Of a stretch of DNA of 64,000 nucleotides, positions 46,273-54,796 are shown one piece after another. The notes under the pieces were generated by a model. It was not told the DNA's origin. It did no database searches and saw nothing but the letters and a program-made list of their open reading frames with translations. Source of the DNA: Caballeronia glathei (GTDB taxonomy: Bacteria > Pseudomonadota > Gammaproteobacteria > Burkholderiales > Burkholderiaceae). Location: NCBI RefSeq assembly GCF_000698595.1, contig NZ_JFHC01000001.1:62001-126000 (forward strand), read 5' to 3'. A program made the translations under genes and the position numbers. Every line of letters starts with the position of its first letter. Position 1 is the first letter of the stretch.

Positions 46273-46552
46273 GAAGGAGGGGCTCGCTGGTTGCTTCGTG
46301 TCTTTCTGAAACTGCTTCGTGCCTTTTTTAATGTACGGCACTGAAAGTGCGTACGCTTGACCCGGCGCGGCACCTCGCGCGCTAAATGCCGCGAGGCCGG
46401 CGCGCCGAACGCCTGCCGGAACACGGCAAACGCCGTGTGGGCTTGGCTTTCCGGCTAAACCCGAAGGACCGTTTGCGGTCTTGTGCGCAGCGCCCTGTGT
46501 TACATTTGAACGTCAAACACGCAAAACTACCATATCGCCGAACCGCAGCAGC

Positions 46553-49500
46553 ATGTCCGACACCAAGGAATCCGTCACCCCATCCGAAGTTGGACAAGCC
46601 AAGCCCCGCGGTAACGCCGAGCGCTTGCTTTCACGCGCCTTCAAGATCGTCCTCGCCCTCGCCGTCGTGCTGTATTTCGTGGTGGCGGGCACCTATCTCG
46701 GACTGCGCTACATCGTTCTGCCACAGATCGACGCCTTCCGGCCGCGCATCGAGCAGATCATTTCGTCGAAAATCCACGCGCAGTTGCGCATCGGACGGCT
46801 CACCGCGCGCTGGTCGGGACTGCAGCCGTCGCTCGACATCGACAACCTGCGCATCGACGCCGCCGACGGCTCCCCCGGCCTCGCCGTGCCGCACGCGAGC
46901 GCGACGCTCTCGTGGCAGTCGATGTTCAGGCTCGCGCCGACGCTGTCGAGTCTCGTCGTCGACGGGCCCGACGTCATCATCGCGCGGGCGGCGAACGGGT
47001 CGCTGAGCGTCGCGGGCGTGCCGCTGCCGACGCGGCGCACCGGCGACAACACCTTCATGACATGGCTGCTCAAGCAGCAGCTGATCGTGCTGCGCGACGG
47101 CACGCTGCGCTGGCACGACGCGGAGCGCGGCGTGCCCGAAATCGCGCTGAAGCGCATCCGGCTCGCGGTCGTCAACGACGGCATCCGCCACCGCCTCGCA
47201 CTGCAGGCGCCCGCCGACGGCGAAGTGCTGCACGGCCCGCTCGATTTTCGCGCCGACTTCCGGCATCAGCCGTTCGCGGCGGTCGGGGCGCCCGCGCACT
47301 GGACCGGGCGCGCCTACGTGTCGACCGGTCCGGTGGACCTGCCGACGCTCGCGCACTACGTGGAGATCCCGTTCGAGATGTACAGCGGCCGCTTCGGCAA
47401 CCGCATCTGGCTCAATTTCGCGGGCGGCAAGATGCAGAGTGCGAGCGGCGACCTGACCGGCGTCAACGTCGCGCTGCGCGTGCGTCCGACCCAGCCGCGC
47501 CTCGACCTGCCGAGCGCGCACTTCGGCTGGAGCCTCGAGCGCCGCGAGGGCGAATACACGCTGCACATGTCGGACCTGCACGCGGAACTCGGCCAGGCGC
47601 CGCTCGACGACGGCACGCCCGTTTCCCGCGTGCTCGATTTCAGGACGCTCACGGGCAGCTACCGCGAAGCGTCGGTCGGCCGCGGGCAACTGTTCAGCGT
47701 GGAGGGCGATCTGGTCGATGTCGGCATCCTCGCCGAATTCGCCCGTGCGCTGCCGCTGCCGCGCAAGGCGCTGATCGATCTCGTCAGGTTCAATCCGCGC
47801 GGGCTCGTGTCCAACTACACGTTCAGCTCCGAGCGTGCCCCGCCTAAGACCGAGCAGGAAGTCATGCAGGAGCACAGCAAAGGCTCGGCGAAGCCGCTTC
47901 TGCGCTACACGGTCAAGGCCGATCTGCAGGGCATCAGCGTGCAGGCGCAGGAGCCGCCGCCGGGACTCACCGCGAACAACCACCCGCGCGTGGGCATTCC
48001 GGGCGTCGAAAACCTGTGGGGCAGGATCAACGCCGACCAGTCGCAGGGCACCCTCACCATCGACACGAAGCAGGCCGCGATCACGGTTCCGGGCGCCTTC
48101 GACAACCCGCGCCTCACCTTCGATTCCCTCGAAGGCCGGGCAAGCTGGACGATTGCCGACGCCCCCGCGCCCGGCGAACCGCGCAAGGCGTTCACGGTGC
48201 ATCTGGAAACGCTGCGCGTGAAAAACGACGACGCGAAGGGCGAAGTCACCGCGTACTACTGGAACCAGGGCCACGGGCGCGGCACGCTCGACCTGAAGGC
48301 GAAAGTCGCCGAGCTGAAGGTGACGAGCCTCGTGCGCTACCTGCCGACGAGCCTGAGCGAGCGCGTGCGGATCTATCTCGGCCATGCGCTGCAGGCGGGC
48401 ATATCGCGCAACGGCACGATCGAAGTGCACGGCGACCTGACCCGGTTCCCCTACGCGAAGGTGCCCGAGGCAGGCGTGTTCCGCATCGAGGCGCCGTTCA
48501 CGGGCGGCAAGTTCGACCCGACGCCCTTTCCGCCGCGCAAGATGGCGAACGGCACGCCAAACATCTGGCCGGGCTTCGAGGGCATCAACGGCAAGTTCCA
48601 GCTCGCGCAGAACAAGCTGCGTTTCGACATCGACCGCGCGCACTACCGCAGCGTCGCGCTCGATCACGTGACCGGGCGCATCGATGACACAGGCAACCGC
48701 GAGTCGAAGCTCCTGATCGACGGCCGCGCCCACGGCCCGCTCTCCGACATGCTGCGCTACGTCGACGACAGCTCGCTCGGCATCCTCTCGAAGCACGCCG
48801 CCCGCAAGGTGCGCGCGAGCGGCGACGCCACGCTCGCGCTCAAGCTCGGCATTCCGCGCGTGCGGCTGCCGAAGCCGCACGTCGACTACGACGGCTCCCT
48901 CACGTTCAACGGCAACGAGCTCGCCTACGCCGACCTGCCCCCGCTCTCGAACCTGCGCGGGCGGGCGAGCTTCGCGGAAAAGACCGTCAAGCTGGACAAC
49001 CTCAGCGGCCGCTTTCTGGGCGGCGAAGTGCGCGGCAATGGCGGCGTGAACCCGGACGGCAGCTACGCGGTGAACGTCAACGGCCGCATCGGCGCGGACG
49101 CAGCGCAAGGCATGAACATCCGCATCAATCCGCAGGTGGCGCAGATCCTCAAGCGCGTGAGCGGCACCGCGCCCTATGAACTGCACGTGAGCGGCGCGAA
49201 GAACGCGCTGCCGCGCATCGAGGCGAAATCGGATCTCACCGGCCTCGGCCTCGACTTCCCCGCCCCGTTCGCGAAGGCGCAGGGCACGCCGATGCCGTTC
49301 GCCTTCAGCTTCGAGCCCGTGGTGGGCGACACCGCCGGGCGTCACGACGCCCGTCTCACGCTCGGCCCCGTGGCGGCGCATTACCTGCTGCAGCAGGCGG
49401 GCAAGACGCAGCTGAACGTCGTGCGCGGCGCGATCGGCGTGAACAAGCCGGCCGATCTTCCTTCGCAGGGCGTGGAGGCGGCCGTCGATTTGAACGAACT

Positions 49501-50758
49501 CGACGCCGACGCATGGCGCAAGCTGATCGCCGGGCTGAACCCCGCGCAGTCGCCGCAGGCGCAGAAAGCGGCCCAGCCGCCGGCCATGAACGAAAACCTG
49601 AAGCAGTTCCTGCCCACGCGCCTGGCCCTTCACTTCACCACGCTCAAGCTGCTCAACCGACACTGGGAGAACGTCGTGATCGGCGCGAGCGAGACCGACC
49701 GCATGTGGCAAGCGAACATCGCGTCGAACCAGGTATCGGGTTACGTCGCGTGGACGCCGGGCGCGACGAAGGGCAGCCCCGGCGCGCTCGTCGCGCGATT
49801 CGCGAAGGTGGTGATTCCGGAGAAGGCGGAAAACGACCTCGTCGGACAGGTGATCCGCAAGCCGCCGCGCAACATGCCGTCGATCGATCTGATCGTGAAC
49901 GAAGTGGTCTTTCGCGGGCGCCCGGTCGGTCAGCTGGAAGTCAACGCGCACAACGAGGTGGAGAGCGGCGTGCCGGTCTGGCGGCTCGACCGGCTGCGAT
50001 TCGCAAACCCGGAAGCCACGCTTACGGCGACGGCGAACTGGCGCCCACTCGCCGGCGCGCACGCCCCGTCCGACGACGACGATCCGCCGCGCCACACCGC
50101 GCTGGAGTTCAAGCTTGACCTCGACGACACGGGGCGACTGCTCGACCGCTTCGGCCTGCCGCGCACGATGAACGCCGGCCGCGGGATCGTGTCGGGCAAG
50201 GCGGACTGGGACGGCAGCCCCGCCGCCCTCGACCTGCCGACGCTCAACGGCAGCCTCGACGTCGAGCTGCGTCACGGGCAGATCCTGAAAGTCGAGCCGG
50301 GCGCGGCCAAACTGCTCGGCGTGCTGAGCCTGCAGAGCCTCGCGCACCTGCTCACGCTGAATTTCCAGGATGTCGTCGGCAAGGGGCTGCCGTTCGACAG
50401 AATCTCCGGCACGGCGACTATCCAGAACGGCATCGGCCGCACCAACGATTTCACGATGGTCACGTCGCCCGCGCGCGTCGAACTGAAAGGCATGGTGAAT
50501 CTGCCCAAGGAGACGCAGAACCTGAACGCGAGCGTCATCCCGACGATCAGCGCCGGCACCGTCGCACTGGGCGCCGCCGTCATCAATCCGCTGCTCGGCC
50601 TGGGCACGCTCCTCGCCGATATCCTGCTGTCGAAGTCGATCGGGCTCGCCTTCTCCCGCGACTACTCCATCACCGGTTCCTGGTCGAAACCCGTCATCCA
50701 GCGGGTCCACGGGGATCAGGGTAAGATCGAAGCTCCTGCTGCCGCCGTCGCTCCGTGA
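46553..50758 (+). CDS. yhdP: YhdP-family AsmA-like protein
   Basis: 1401-residue protein: a cytoplasmic N-terminus, one transmembrane helix (about residues 30-55, IVLALAVVLYFVVAGTYLGL), then a long periplasmic repeating beta-structure typical of the TIGR02099/DUF3971 and AsmA_2 regions. The C-terminus (LTLNFQDVVGKGLPFDRISGTATIQNG ... NPLLGLGTLLADILLSKSIGLAFSRDYSITGSW) is characteristic. YhdP is a bridge-like phospholipid transporter moving lipids towards the outer membrane. ATG 46553 is the first start compatible with the membrane topology. It is divergent from glnE and followed by nit and tldD, as in enterobacteria. Confidence 0.93.
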   Translation: MSDTKESVTPSEVGQAKPRGNAERLLSRAFKIVLALAVVLYFVVAGTYLGLRYIVLPQIDAFRPRIEQIISSKIHAQLRIGRLTARWSGLQPSLDIDNLRIDAADGSPGLAVPHASATLSWQSMFRLAPTLSSLVVDGPDVIIARAANGSLSVAGVPLPTRRTGDNTFMTWLLKQQLIVLRDGTLRWHDAERGVPEIALKRIRLAVVNDGIRHRLALQAPADGEVLHGPLDFRADFRHQPFAAVGAPAHWTGRAYVSTGPVDLPTLAHYVEIPFEMYSGRFGNRIWLNFAGGKMQSASGDLTGVNVALRVRPTQPRLDLPSAHFGWSLERREGEYTLHMSDLHAELGQAPLDDGTPVSRVLDFRTLTGSYREASVGRGQLFSVEGDLVDVGILAEFARALPLPRKALIDLVRFNPRGLVSNYTFSSERAPPKTEQEVMQEHSKGSAKPLLRYTVKADLQGISVQAQEPPPGLTANNHPRVGIPGVENLWGRINADQSQGTLTIDTKQAAITVPGAFDNPRLTFDSLEGRASWTIADAPAPGEPRKAFTVHLETLRVKNDDAKGEVTAYYWNQGHGRGTLDLKAKVAELKVTSLVRYLPTSLSERVRIYLGHALQAGISRNGTIEVHGDLTRFPYAKVPEAGVFRIEAPFTGGKFDPTPFPPRKMANGTPNIWPGFEGINGKFQLAQNKLRFDIDRAHYRSVALDHVTGRIDDTGNRESKLLIDGRAHGPLSDMLRYVDDSSLGILSKHAARKVRASGDATLALKLGIPRVRLPKPHVDYDGSLTFNGNELAYADLPPLSNLRGRASFAEKTVKLDNLSGRFLGGEVRGNGGVNPDGSYAVNVNGRIGADAAQGMNIRINPQVAQILKRVSGTAPYELHVSGAKNALPRIEAKSDLTGLGLDFPAPFAKAQGTPMPFAFSFEPVVGDTAGRHDARLTLGPVAAHYLLQQAGKTQLNVVRGAIGVNKPADLPSQGVEAAVDLNELDADAWRKLIAGLNPAQSPQAQKAAQPPAMNENLKQFLPTRLALHFTTLKLLNRHWENVVIGASETDRMWQANIASNQVSGYVAWTPGATKGSPGALVARFAKVVIPEKAENDLVGQVIRKPPRNMPSIDLIVNEVVFRGRPVGQLEVNAHNEVESGVPVWRLDRLRFANPEATLTATANWRPLAGAHAPSDDDDPPRHTALEFKLDLDDTGRLLDRFGLPRTMNAGRGIVSGKADWDGSPAALDLPTLNGSLDVELRHGQILKVEPGAAKLLGVLSLQSLAHLLTLNFQDVVGKGLPFDRISGTATIQNGIGRTNDFTMVTSPARVELKGMVNLPKETQNLNASVIPTISAGTVALGAAVINPLLGLGTLLADILLSKSIGLAFSRDYSITGSWSKPVIQRVHGDQGKIEAPAAAVAP

Positions 50759-50831
50759 CGTGACGTGGCTTCACGGCGCGGGTTTCAGCCCTTTTTCGAC
50801 GCACCCTTTTCGACGCACCCGAACGCGAGAC

Positions 50832-51665
50832 ATGAGCGAAACATCAAGCGAAAGCCAGACCGTGCCGTTCAGGGCGGCCGCGCTGCAGATGGTCAGCGCG
50901 CCCGATCTCGAACGCAATCTGGCCGAGGCGGGCCGGCTGATCGCGGAAGCGGCGCGCGGCGGTGCACAACTCGTGCTCCTGCCCGAATATTTCTGCTTCA
51001 TGGGCTTCAAGGACACGGACAAGCTTGCCATCCGGGAAACGCCCGGCGACGGCCCGATCCAGCGGTTTCTGTCGGAGGCGGCGCGCGAGCATCGCGTCTG
51101 GGTGATCGGCGGAACGCTGCCGCTCCAGTCACCGGAGCCCTCGCGCGTGCTCAACACCACGCTCGTGTTCGATCCGGACGGCAGACAGGCCGCCCGCTAC
51201 GACAAGATTCATCTCTTCAACTTCGAAAAAGGCGAGGAATCGTTCGACGAAGCCCGCACGATCTGCCCCGGCTCCGAAGTGCGCACGTTCGAGGCGCCGT
51301 TCGGCCGCGTCGGGCTGTCGGTCTGCTACGACCTGCGCTTTCCCGAGCTGTACCGCCAGATGGGCGACTGCGCGCTGATCGTCGTGCCTTCGGCGTTTAC
51401 TTACACGACCGGCCGCGCCCACTGGGAGACGCTTCTCAAGGCGCGCGCCGTCGAGAACCAGTGCTACGTGCTCGCCGCCGCGCAAGGCGGCAGGCATGAG
51501 AACGGCCGCCGCACATGGGGCCACAGCATGCTGATCGATCCGTGGGGCGAAATCGTCGACGTGCGCGAGGAAGGCGCGGGCGTCGTGGCCGGCGCGATCG
51601 ATCCGGCGCGCATCGCGTCGGTCAGGCAGAGCCTGCCGGCGTACCGGCACCGCGTGCTAGGCTGA
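50832..51665 (+). CDS. Nitrilase-superfamily amidohydrolase (Nit1/deaminated glutathione amidase-like)
   Basis: 277-residue carbon-nitrogen hydrolase. The Glu-Lys-Cys triad is visible in VLLPEYFCF, RYDKIHLFNFE and GLSVCYDLRFPELYRQ. Sequence character and size match the Nit1/NitFhit branch, whose bacterial members repair deaminated glutathione. The specific substrate is an inference. The ATG 50832 start is internal to a longer unsupported frame. It lies between yhdP (73 nt) and tldD (103 nt). Confidence 0.85.
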   Translation: MSETSSESQTVPFRAAALQMVSAPDLERNLAEAGRLIAEAARGGAQLVLLPEYFCFMGFKDTDKLAIRETPGDGPIQRFLSEAAREHRVWVIGGTLPLQSPEPSRVLNTTLVFDPDGRQAARYDKIHLFNFEKGEESFDEARTICPGSEVRTFEAPFGRVGLSVCYDLRFPELYRQMGDCALIVVPSAFTYTTGRAHWETLLKARAVENQCYVLAAAQGGRHENGRRTWGHSMLIDPWGEIVDVREEGAGVVAGAIDPARIASVRQSLPAYRHRVLG

Positions 51666-51768
51666 ACATCATCCGGGCTTGAAAGCGCGCTTTTTTCCCC
51701 GCAGATAGCTCCCCAGACACCGACGTTAGAATAGTCATACACGTCACCGATTGAGCCACAGGCACCGC

Positions 51769-53235
51769 ATGAACATCATCGAACCCGGCATCCGCAACCT
51801 CGTCACCGCAAAGGACGTTCTGCTCACGCCCTATGGGCTCGACGAGGCGCTCATCACGCGCACACTCGCAGAAATCTTCACGCACAAGGTCGACTACGCG
51901 GACCTCTACTTCCAGGCCACCCGCAGCGAGGCGTGGAGCCTCGAGGAAGGCATCGTCAAATCGGGCAGCTTCAGCATCGACCAGGGCGTCGGCGTGCGCG
52001 CAGTGTCCGGCGACCGCACGGCTTTCGCCTACTCCGACGACCTTTCCCCCGACGCGATCCGCCAGGCCGCGATCGCCACCCGCGCGATCGCAAAGGCGGG
52101 CGGCGGCAAGCACAAGATCAAGTCGGCGAGCTCGCTCACGGGCGTCTCCGGCCGCGACCTGTACCTGCCCGCCGACCCGCTCCACTCGCTCGACGCCACC
52201 GCCAAGGTGAAGCTCCTCGAGCGCGTCGAGCAGATGGCGCGCGGCCGCGACCCGCGCATCACGCAGGTGATGGCGGGCCTCGCCGGCGAATACGACGTCG
52301 TGCTCGTCGCGCGCAGCGACGGCGCACTCGCCGCGGACATCCGGCCGCTCGTGCGCGTCTCGGTCACGGTGATCGCCGAGCAGAACGGACGCCGCGAAAT
52401 CGGCACGGGCGGCGGCGGCGGACGGTTCGACTACGGCTATTTCACCGACGCGGTCCTCTCGAAATATGTCGACGACGCCGTGCACGCCGCGCTCGTGAAC
52501 CTCGAAGCGCGCCCCGCTCCGGCGGGCGCGATGACCGTCGTGCTCGGGCCGGGCTGGCCGGGCGTGCTGCTGCACGAGGCGATCGGCCATGGGCTCGAAG
52601 GCGACTTCAACCGCAAGGGATCGTCGGCGTTCGCGGGGCGCATCGGCGAGCGGGTGGCGGCGAAAGGCGTGACGGTCGTCGACGACGGCACGCTGCCGAA
52701 TCGCCGCGGCTCGCTCAATATCGACGACGAAGGCAACCCGACGCAGTGCACGACGCTGATCGAGGACGGCATTCTCAAGGGCTACATCCAGGATTCGCTC
52801 AACGCGCGCCTGATGAAGATGCCGGTGACGGGCAACGCGCGCCGCGAGTCCTACGCCGCGCTGCCGATGCCGCGCATGACCAACACCTACATGCTCAACG
52901 GCGACAAGGACCCGGGGGAAATCCTCGCGTCGGTGAAGAACGGCCTGTATGCGGTCAATTTCGGCGGCGGCCAGGTGGACATCACCAACGGCAAGTTCGT
53001 GTTCTCGGCGTCCGAGGCGTACATGATCGAAAACGGCAAGATCAGCTACCCGGTCAAGGGTGCGACGCTGATCGGCAGCGGTCCGGAATCGCTCAAGTTC
53101 GTGACGATGATCGGCAACGACATGGCACTCGACTCGGGCGTCGGCGTATGCGGCAAGGAAGGCCAGAGCGTGCCGGTGGGCGTCGGCCAGCCGACGCTGC
53201 GCATCGAGAAGATGACGGTCGGCGGCACGGTTTAA
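51769..53235 (+). CDS. tldD: Metalloprotease TldD
   Basis: 488-residue subunit of the TldD/TldE(PmbA) zinc protease that degrades unfolded peptides and matures modified peptides. The HExxxH motif is in LLHEAIGHGLEGDF. Other family blocks are RVEFLEEG-type SLEEGIVKSGSFSIDQGVGVRAV, TNTYMLNG and VGGGQVD-like NFGGGQVDITNGKFVFSASEAYMIENG. ATG 51769 (MNIIEPG) is used; the TTG at 51751 would add six residues. The partner pmbA is not in the window. Confidence 0.95.
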   Translation: MNIIEPGIRNLVTAKDVLLTPYGLDEALITRTLAEIFTHKVDYADLYFQATRSEAWSLEEGIVKSGSFSIDQGVGVRAVSGDRTAFAYSDDLSPDAIRQAAIATRAIAKAGGGKHKIKSASSLTGVSGRDLYLPADPLHSLDATAKVKLLERVEQMARGRDPRITQVMAGLAGEYDVVLVARSDGALAADIRPLVRVSVTVIAEQNGRREIGTGGGGGRFDYGYFTDAVLSKYVDDAVHAALVNLEARPAPAGAMTVVLGPGWPGVLLHEAIGHGLEGDFNRKGSSAFAGRIGERVAAKGVTVVDDGTLPNRRGSLNIDDEGNPTQCTTLIEDGILKGYIQDSLNARLMKMPVTGNARRESYAALPMPRMTNTYMLNGDKDPGEILASVKNGLYAVNFGGGQVDITNGKFVFSASEAYMIENGKISYPVKGATLIGSGPESLKFVTMIGNDMALDSGVGVCGKEGQSVPVGVGQPTLRIEKMTVGGTV

Positions 53236-53353
53236 AGAAGAAATTCCCCGCGGCGTACCAAAACGCCGTGCGGGATTGCCGCACGAGTCACTCAGGTTTC
53301 CTGCGGTCTTATCGTGATTCATGCGGGATATCCGCGTTTTTACCGCCTTCGGC

Positions 53354-53383
53354 TTGTCAATCGCGCCTCGTTGAGGTTATAAA
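53354..53383 (+). promoter_or_regulatory. Sigma-70 promoter of the aroG leader
   Basis: TTGTCA (53354-53359), then 18 nt to TATAAA (53378-53383), or 17 nt to TTATAA. The predicted start near 53390 leaves about 33 nt before the leader peptide start. Confidence 0.7.
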
Positions 53384-53422
53384 GGCACTCACCTCTTTTC
53401 GACGATAGTTCCGAACCCCGTC

Positions 53423-53488
53423 ATGTCCGCCAAGTTTTACTTTTATTTCTTTTGGTATCTCAAGCCGCTGGCGGATCGAGAGGGGTGA
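53423..53488 (+). CDS. Aromatic-residue leader peptide of aroG
   Basis: 21-codon ORF, ATG 53423 to TGA 53486. Residues 5-12 are FYFYFFWY, eight consecutive aromatic codons (four Phe, three Tyr, one Trp, at 53435-53458), preceded by MSAK and followed by LKPLADREG. It stands alone between a promoter and an intrinsic terminator, upstream of DAHP synthase. It has the composition and position of a ribosome-stalling leader peptide like pheL or trpL. Its ribosome site is weak, so translation is predicted rather than shown. Confidence 0.85.
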   Translation: MSAKFYFYFFWYLKPLADREG

Positions 53489-53546
53489 GTCGTAAGTAAG
53501 CAGAACCCGGAATTCCCGAAAAACCGCCAGCCGAGTCTGGCGGTTT
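53427..53546 (+). promoter_or_regulatory. Transcription attenuator controlling aroG
   Basis: Four segments: 1 = TCCGCCA (53426-53432), 2 = GCTGGCGG (53467-53474, plus A 53475), 3 = CCGCCAGC (53524-53531), 4 = CTGGCGG (53537-53543). Pairings 1:2 (7 bp), 2:3 (8 bp) and 3:4 (terminator, 10 bp with flanking A/T) are perfect and mutually exclusive. Segment 2 lies 8 nt after the last aromatic codon, and 1 and 2 bracket the aromatic codons. A ribosome stalled on Phe/Tyr codons masks 1 and frees 2 to pair with 3 (antitermination). A ribosome reaching the stop covers 2 and lets 3:4 form. Confidence 0.85.
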
Positions 53547-53550
53547 TTTT
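53521..53550 (+). terminator. Attenuator terminator upstream of aroG
   Basis: AAACCGCCAG-CCGAGT-CTGGCGGTTT followed by four more T. It lies 71 nt before the aroG start, so it can stop transcription before the structural gene. Confidence 0.93.
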
Positions 53551-53621
53551 ATGCCCTTTTTTACCGACACCCACTGATCCGACAAGAACACGCGACCCGA
53601 AACGCGTTCTGGAGAAACGAA

Positions 53622-54695
53622 ATGCCCCCGCACAACACCGACGACGTCCGTATCCGAGAATTGAAAGAACTCACCCCGCCCGCGCACCTGATCCGCGAAT
53701 TCGCCTGCGCCGAGCCCGTATCGGAGCTGATCTACAACGCCCGCCGCTCGATGCACCGCATCCTGCACGGCATGGACGACCGCCTGATCGTCATCATCGG
53801 GCCCTGCTCGATCCACGATCCCAAGGCAGCGCTCGAATACGCGGGGCGTCTCATCGGAGAGCGCGAGCGCTTCGCCGGCGAACTCGAAGTGGTGATGCGC
53901 GTGTATTTCGAGAAGCCGCGCACGACGGTCGGCTGGAAGGGGCTCATCAACGACCCCCACATGGACAACAGCTTCAAGATCAACGAAGGCCTGCGCGCCG
54001 CCCGCGAACTGCTGCTGCGCATCAACGAACTGGGGCTGCCCGCCGGCACCGAATACCTCGACATGATCAGCCCGCAGTACATCGCCGACCTGATCTCGTG
54101 GGGCGCGATCGGCGCGCGCACGACGGAATCGCAGGTGCACCGCGAACTGGCTTCGGGGCTGTCGTGCCCGGTCGGCTTCAAGAACGGCACGGACGGCAAC
54201 GTGAAGATCGCCGTCGATGCGATCAAGGCCGCGTCGCAGCCGCACCATTTCCTGTCGGTGACGAAGGGCGGGCATTCGGCGATCGTGTCGACGGCCGGCA
54301 ACGAGGACTGCCACATCATCCTGCGCGGCGGCAAGACGCCGAACTACGACGCGGAGAGCGTGAACGCCGCCTGCAGCGACATCGGCAAGGCGGGACTGGC
54401 CGCGCGCCTAATGATCGACGCGAGCCACGCGAACAGCTCGAAGAAGCACGAGAACCAGATCCCGGTCTGCGAAGACATCGGGCGGCAGATCGCGGGCGGC
54501 GACGAGCGCATCGTCGGCGTGATGGTGGAGTCGCATCTCGTCGCCGGCCGGCAGGACCTGAAGGAAGGCTGCGAGCTTACCTATGGGCAGAGCGTCACGG
54601 ATGCGTGCATCGGCTGGGACGAAAGCGTGAAGGTGCTGGAAGGCCTCGCTGAAAGCGTGAAGCAGCGGCGCGTGGTGCGCGGCGGGGGAAACTGA
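53622..54695 (+). CDS. aroG: 3-deoxy-7-phosphoheptulonate synthase (DAHP synthase, class I)
   Basis: 357-residue first enzyme of the shikimate pathway, condensing phosphoenolpyruvate and erythrose 4-phosphate. Conserved motifs are IIGPCSIHDPKAALEYA, VMRVYFEKPRTTVGWKGLINDPH, GTEYLDMISPQYIADLISWGAIGARTTESQ, GLSCPVGFKNGTDGN and DASHANSSKKHENQ. It is of the AroF/AroG/AroH type; which aromatic amino acid feeds back on the enzyme cannot be assigned with certainty. GGAG precedes the start. Expression is predicted to be controlled by the aromatic leader attenuator upstream. Confidence 0.96.
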   Translation: MPPHNTDDVRIRELKELTPPAHLIREFACAEPVSELIYNARRSMHRILHGMDDRLIVIIGPCSIHDPKAALEYAGRLIGERERFAGELEVVMRVYFEKPRTTVGWKGLINDPHMDNSFKINEGLRAARELLLRINELGLPAGTEYLDMISPQYIADLISWGAIGARTTESQVHRELASGLSCPVGFKNGTDGNVKIAVDAIKAASQPHHFLSVTKGGHSAIVSTAGNEDCHIILRGGKTPNYDAESVNAACSDIGKAGLAARLMIDASHANSSKKHENQIPVCEDIGRQIAGGDERIVGVMVESHLVAGRQDLKEGCELTYGQSVTDACIGWDESVKVLEGLAESVKQRRVVRGGGN

Positions 54696-54740
54696 GCGCG
54701 CGATCCCGCGCAGCGGGAACGTGAAGACAAGCGTGCAACG

Positions 54741-54773
54741 TAAAAACGGCTGCGAAGTTCGCAGCCGTTTTTA
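54741..54773. terminator. Bidirectional terminator between aroG and hmp
   Basis: TAAAAACGGCTGCG-AAGTT-CGCAGCCGTTTTTA: a stem of about 14 bp with A/T flanks on both sides, between the convergent stops. Confidence 0.93.
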
Positions 54774-54796
54774 CATTTGCCGTGTACGTCAGAAAG

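Noticed and set aside
43420..46344. 974-residue plus-strand frame and 988-residue alternative minus frame over glnE
   Set aside because: Shadow frames of a GC-rich gene; the glnE frame carries both nucleotidyltransferase signatures.
46631..50710. 1359-residue open frame antisense to yhdP
   Set aside because: Arg/Ala/His/Val-rich composition with no domain, produced by the codon bias of yhdP on the other strand; yhdP itself has a membrane helix and family motifs.
53236..53290. Second terminator after tldD
   Set aside because: Overlapping stems (GGCGT/ACGCC and CGTGCGG/CCGCACG) compete with each other and have no U-tract; not strong enough to call.
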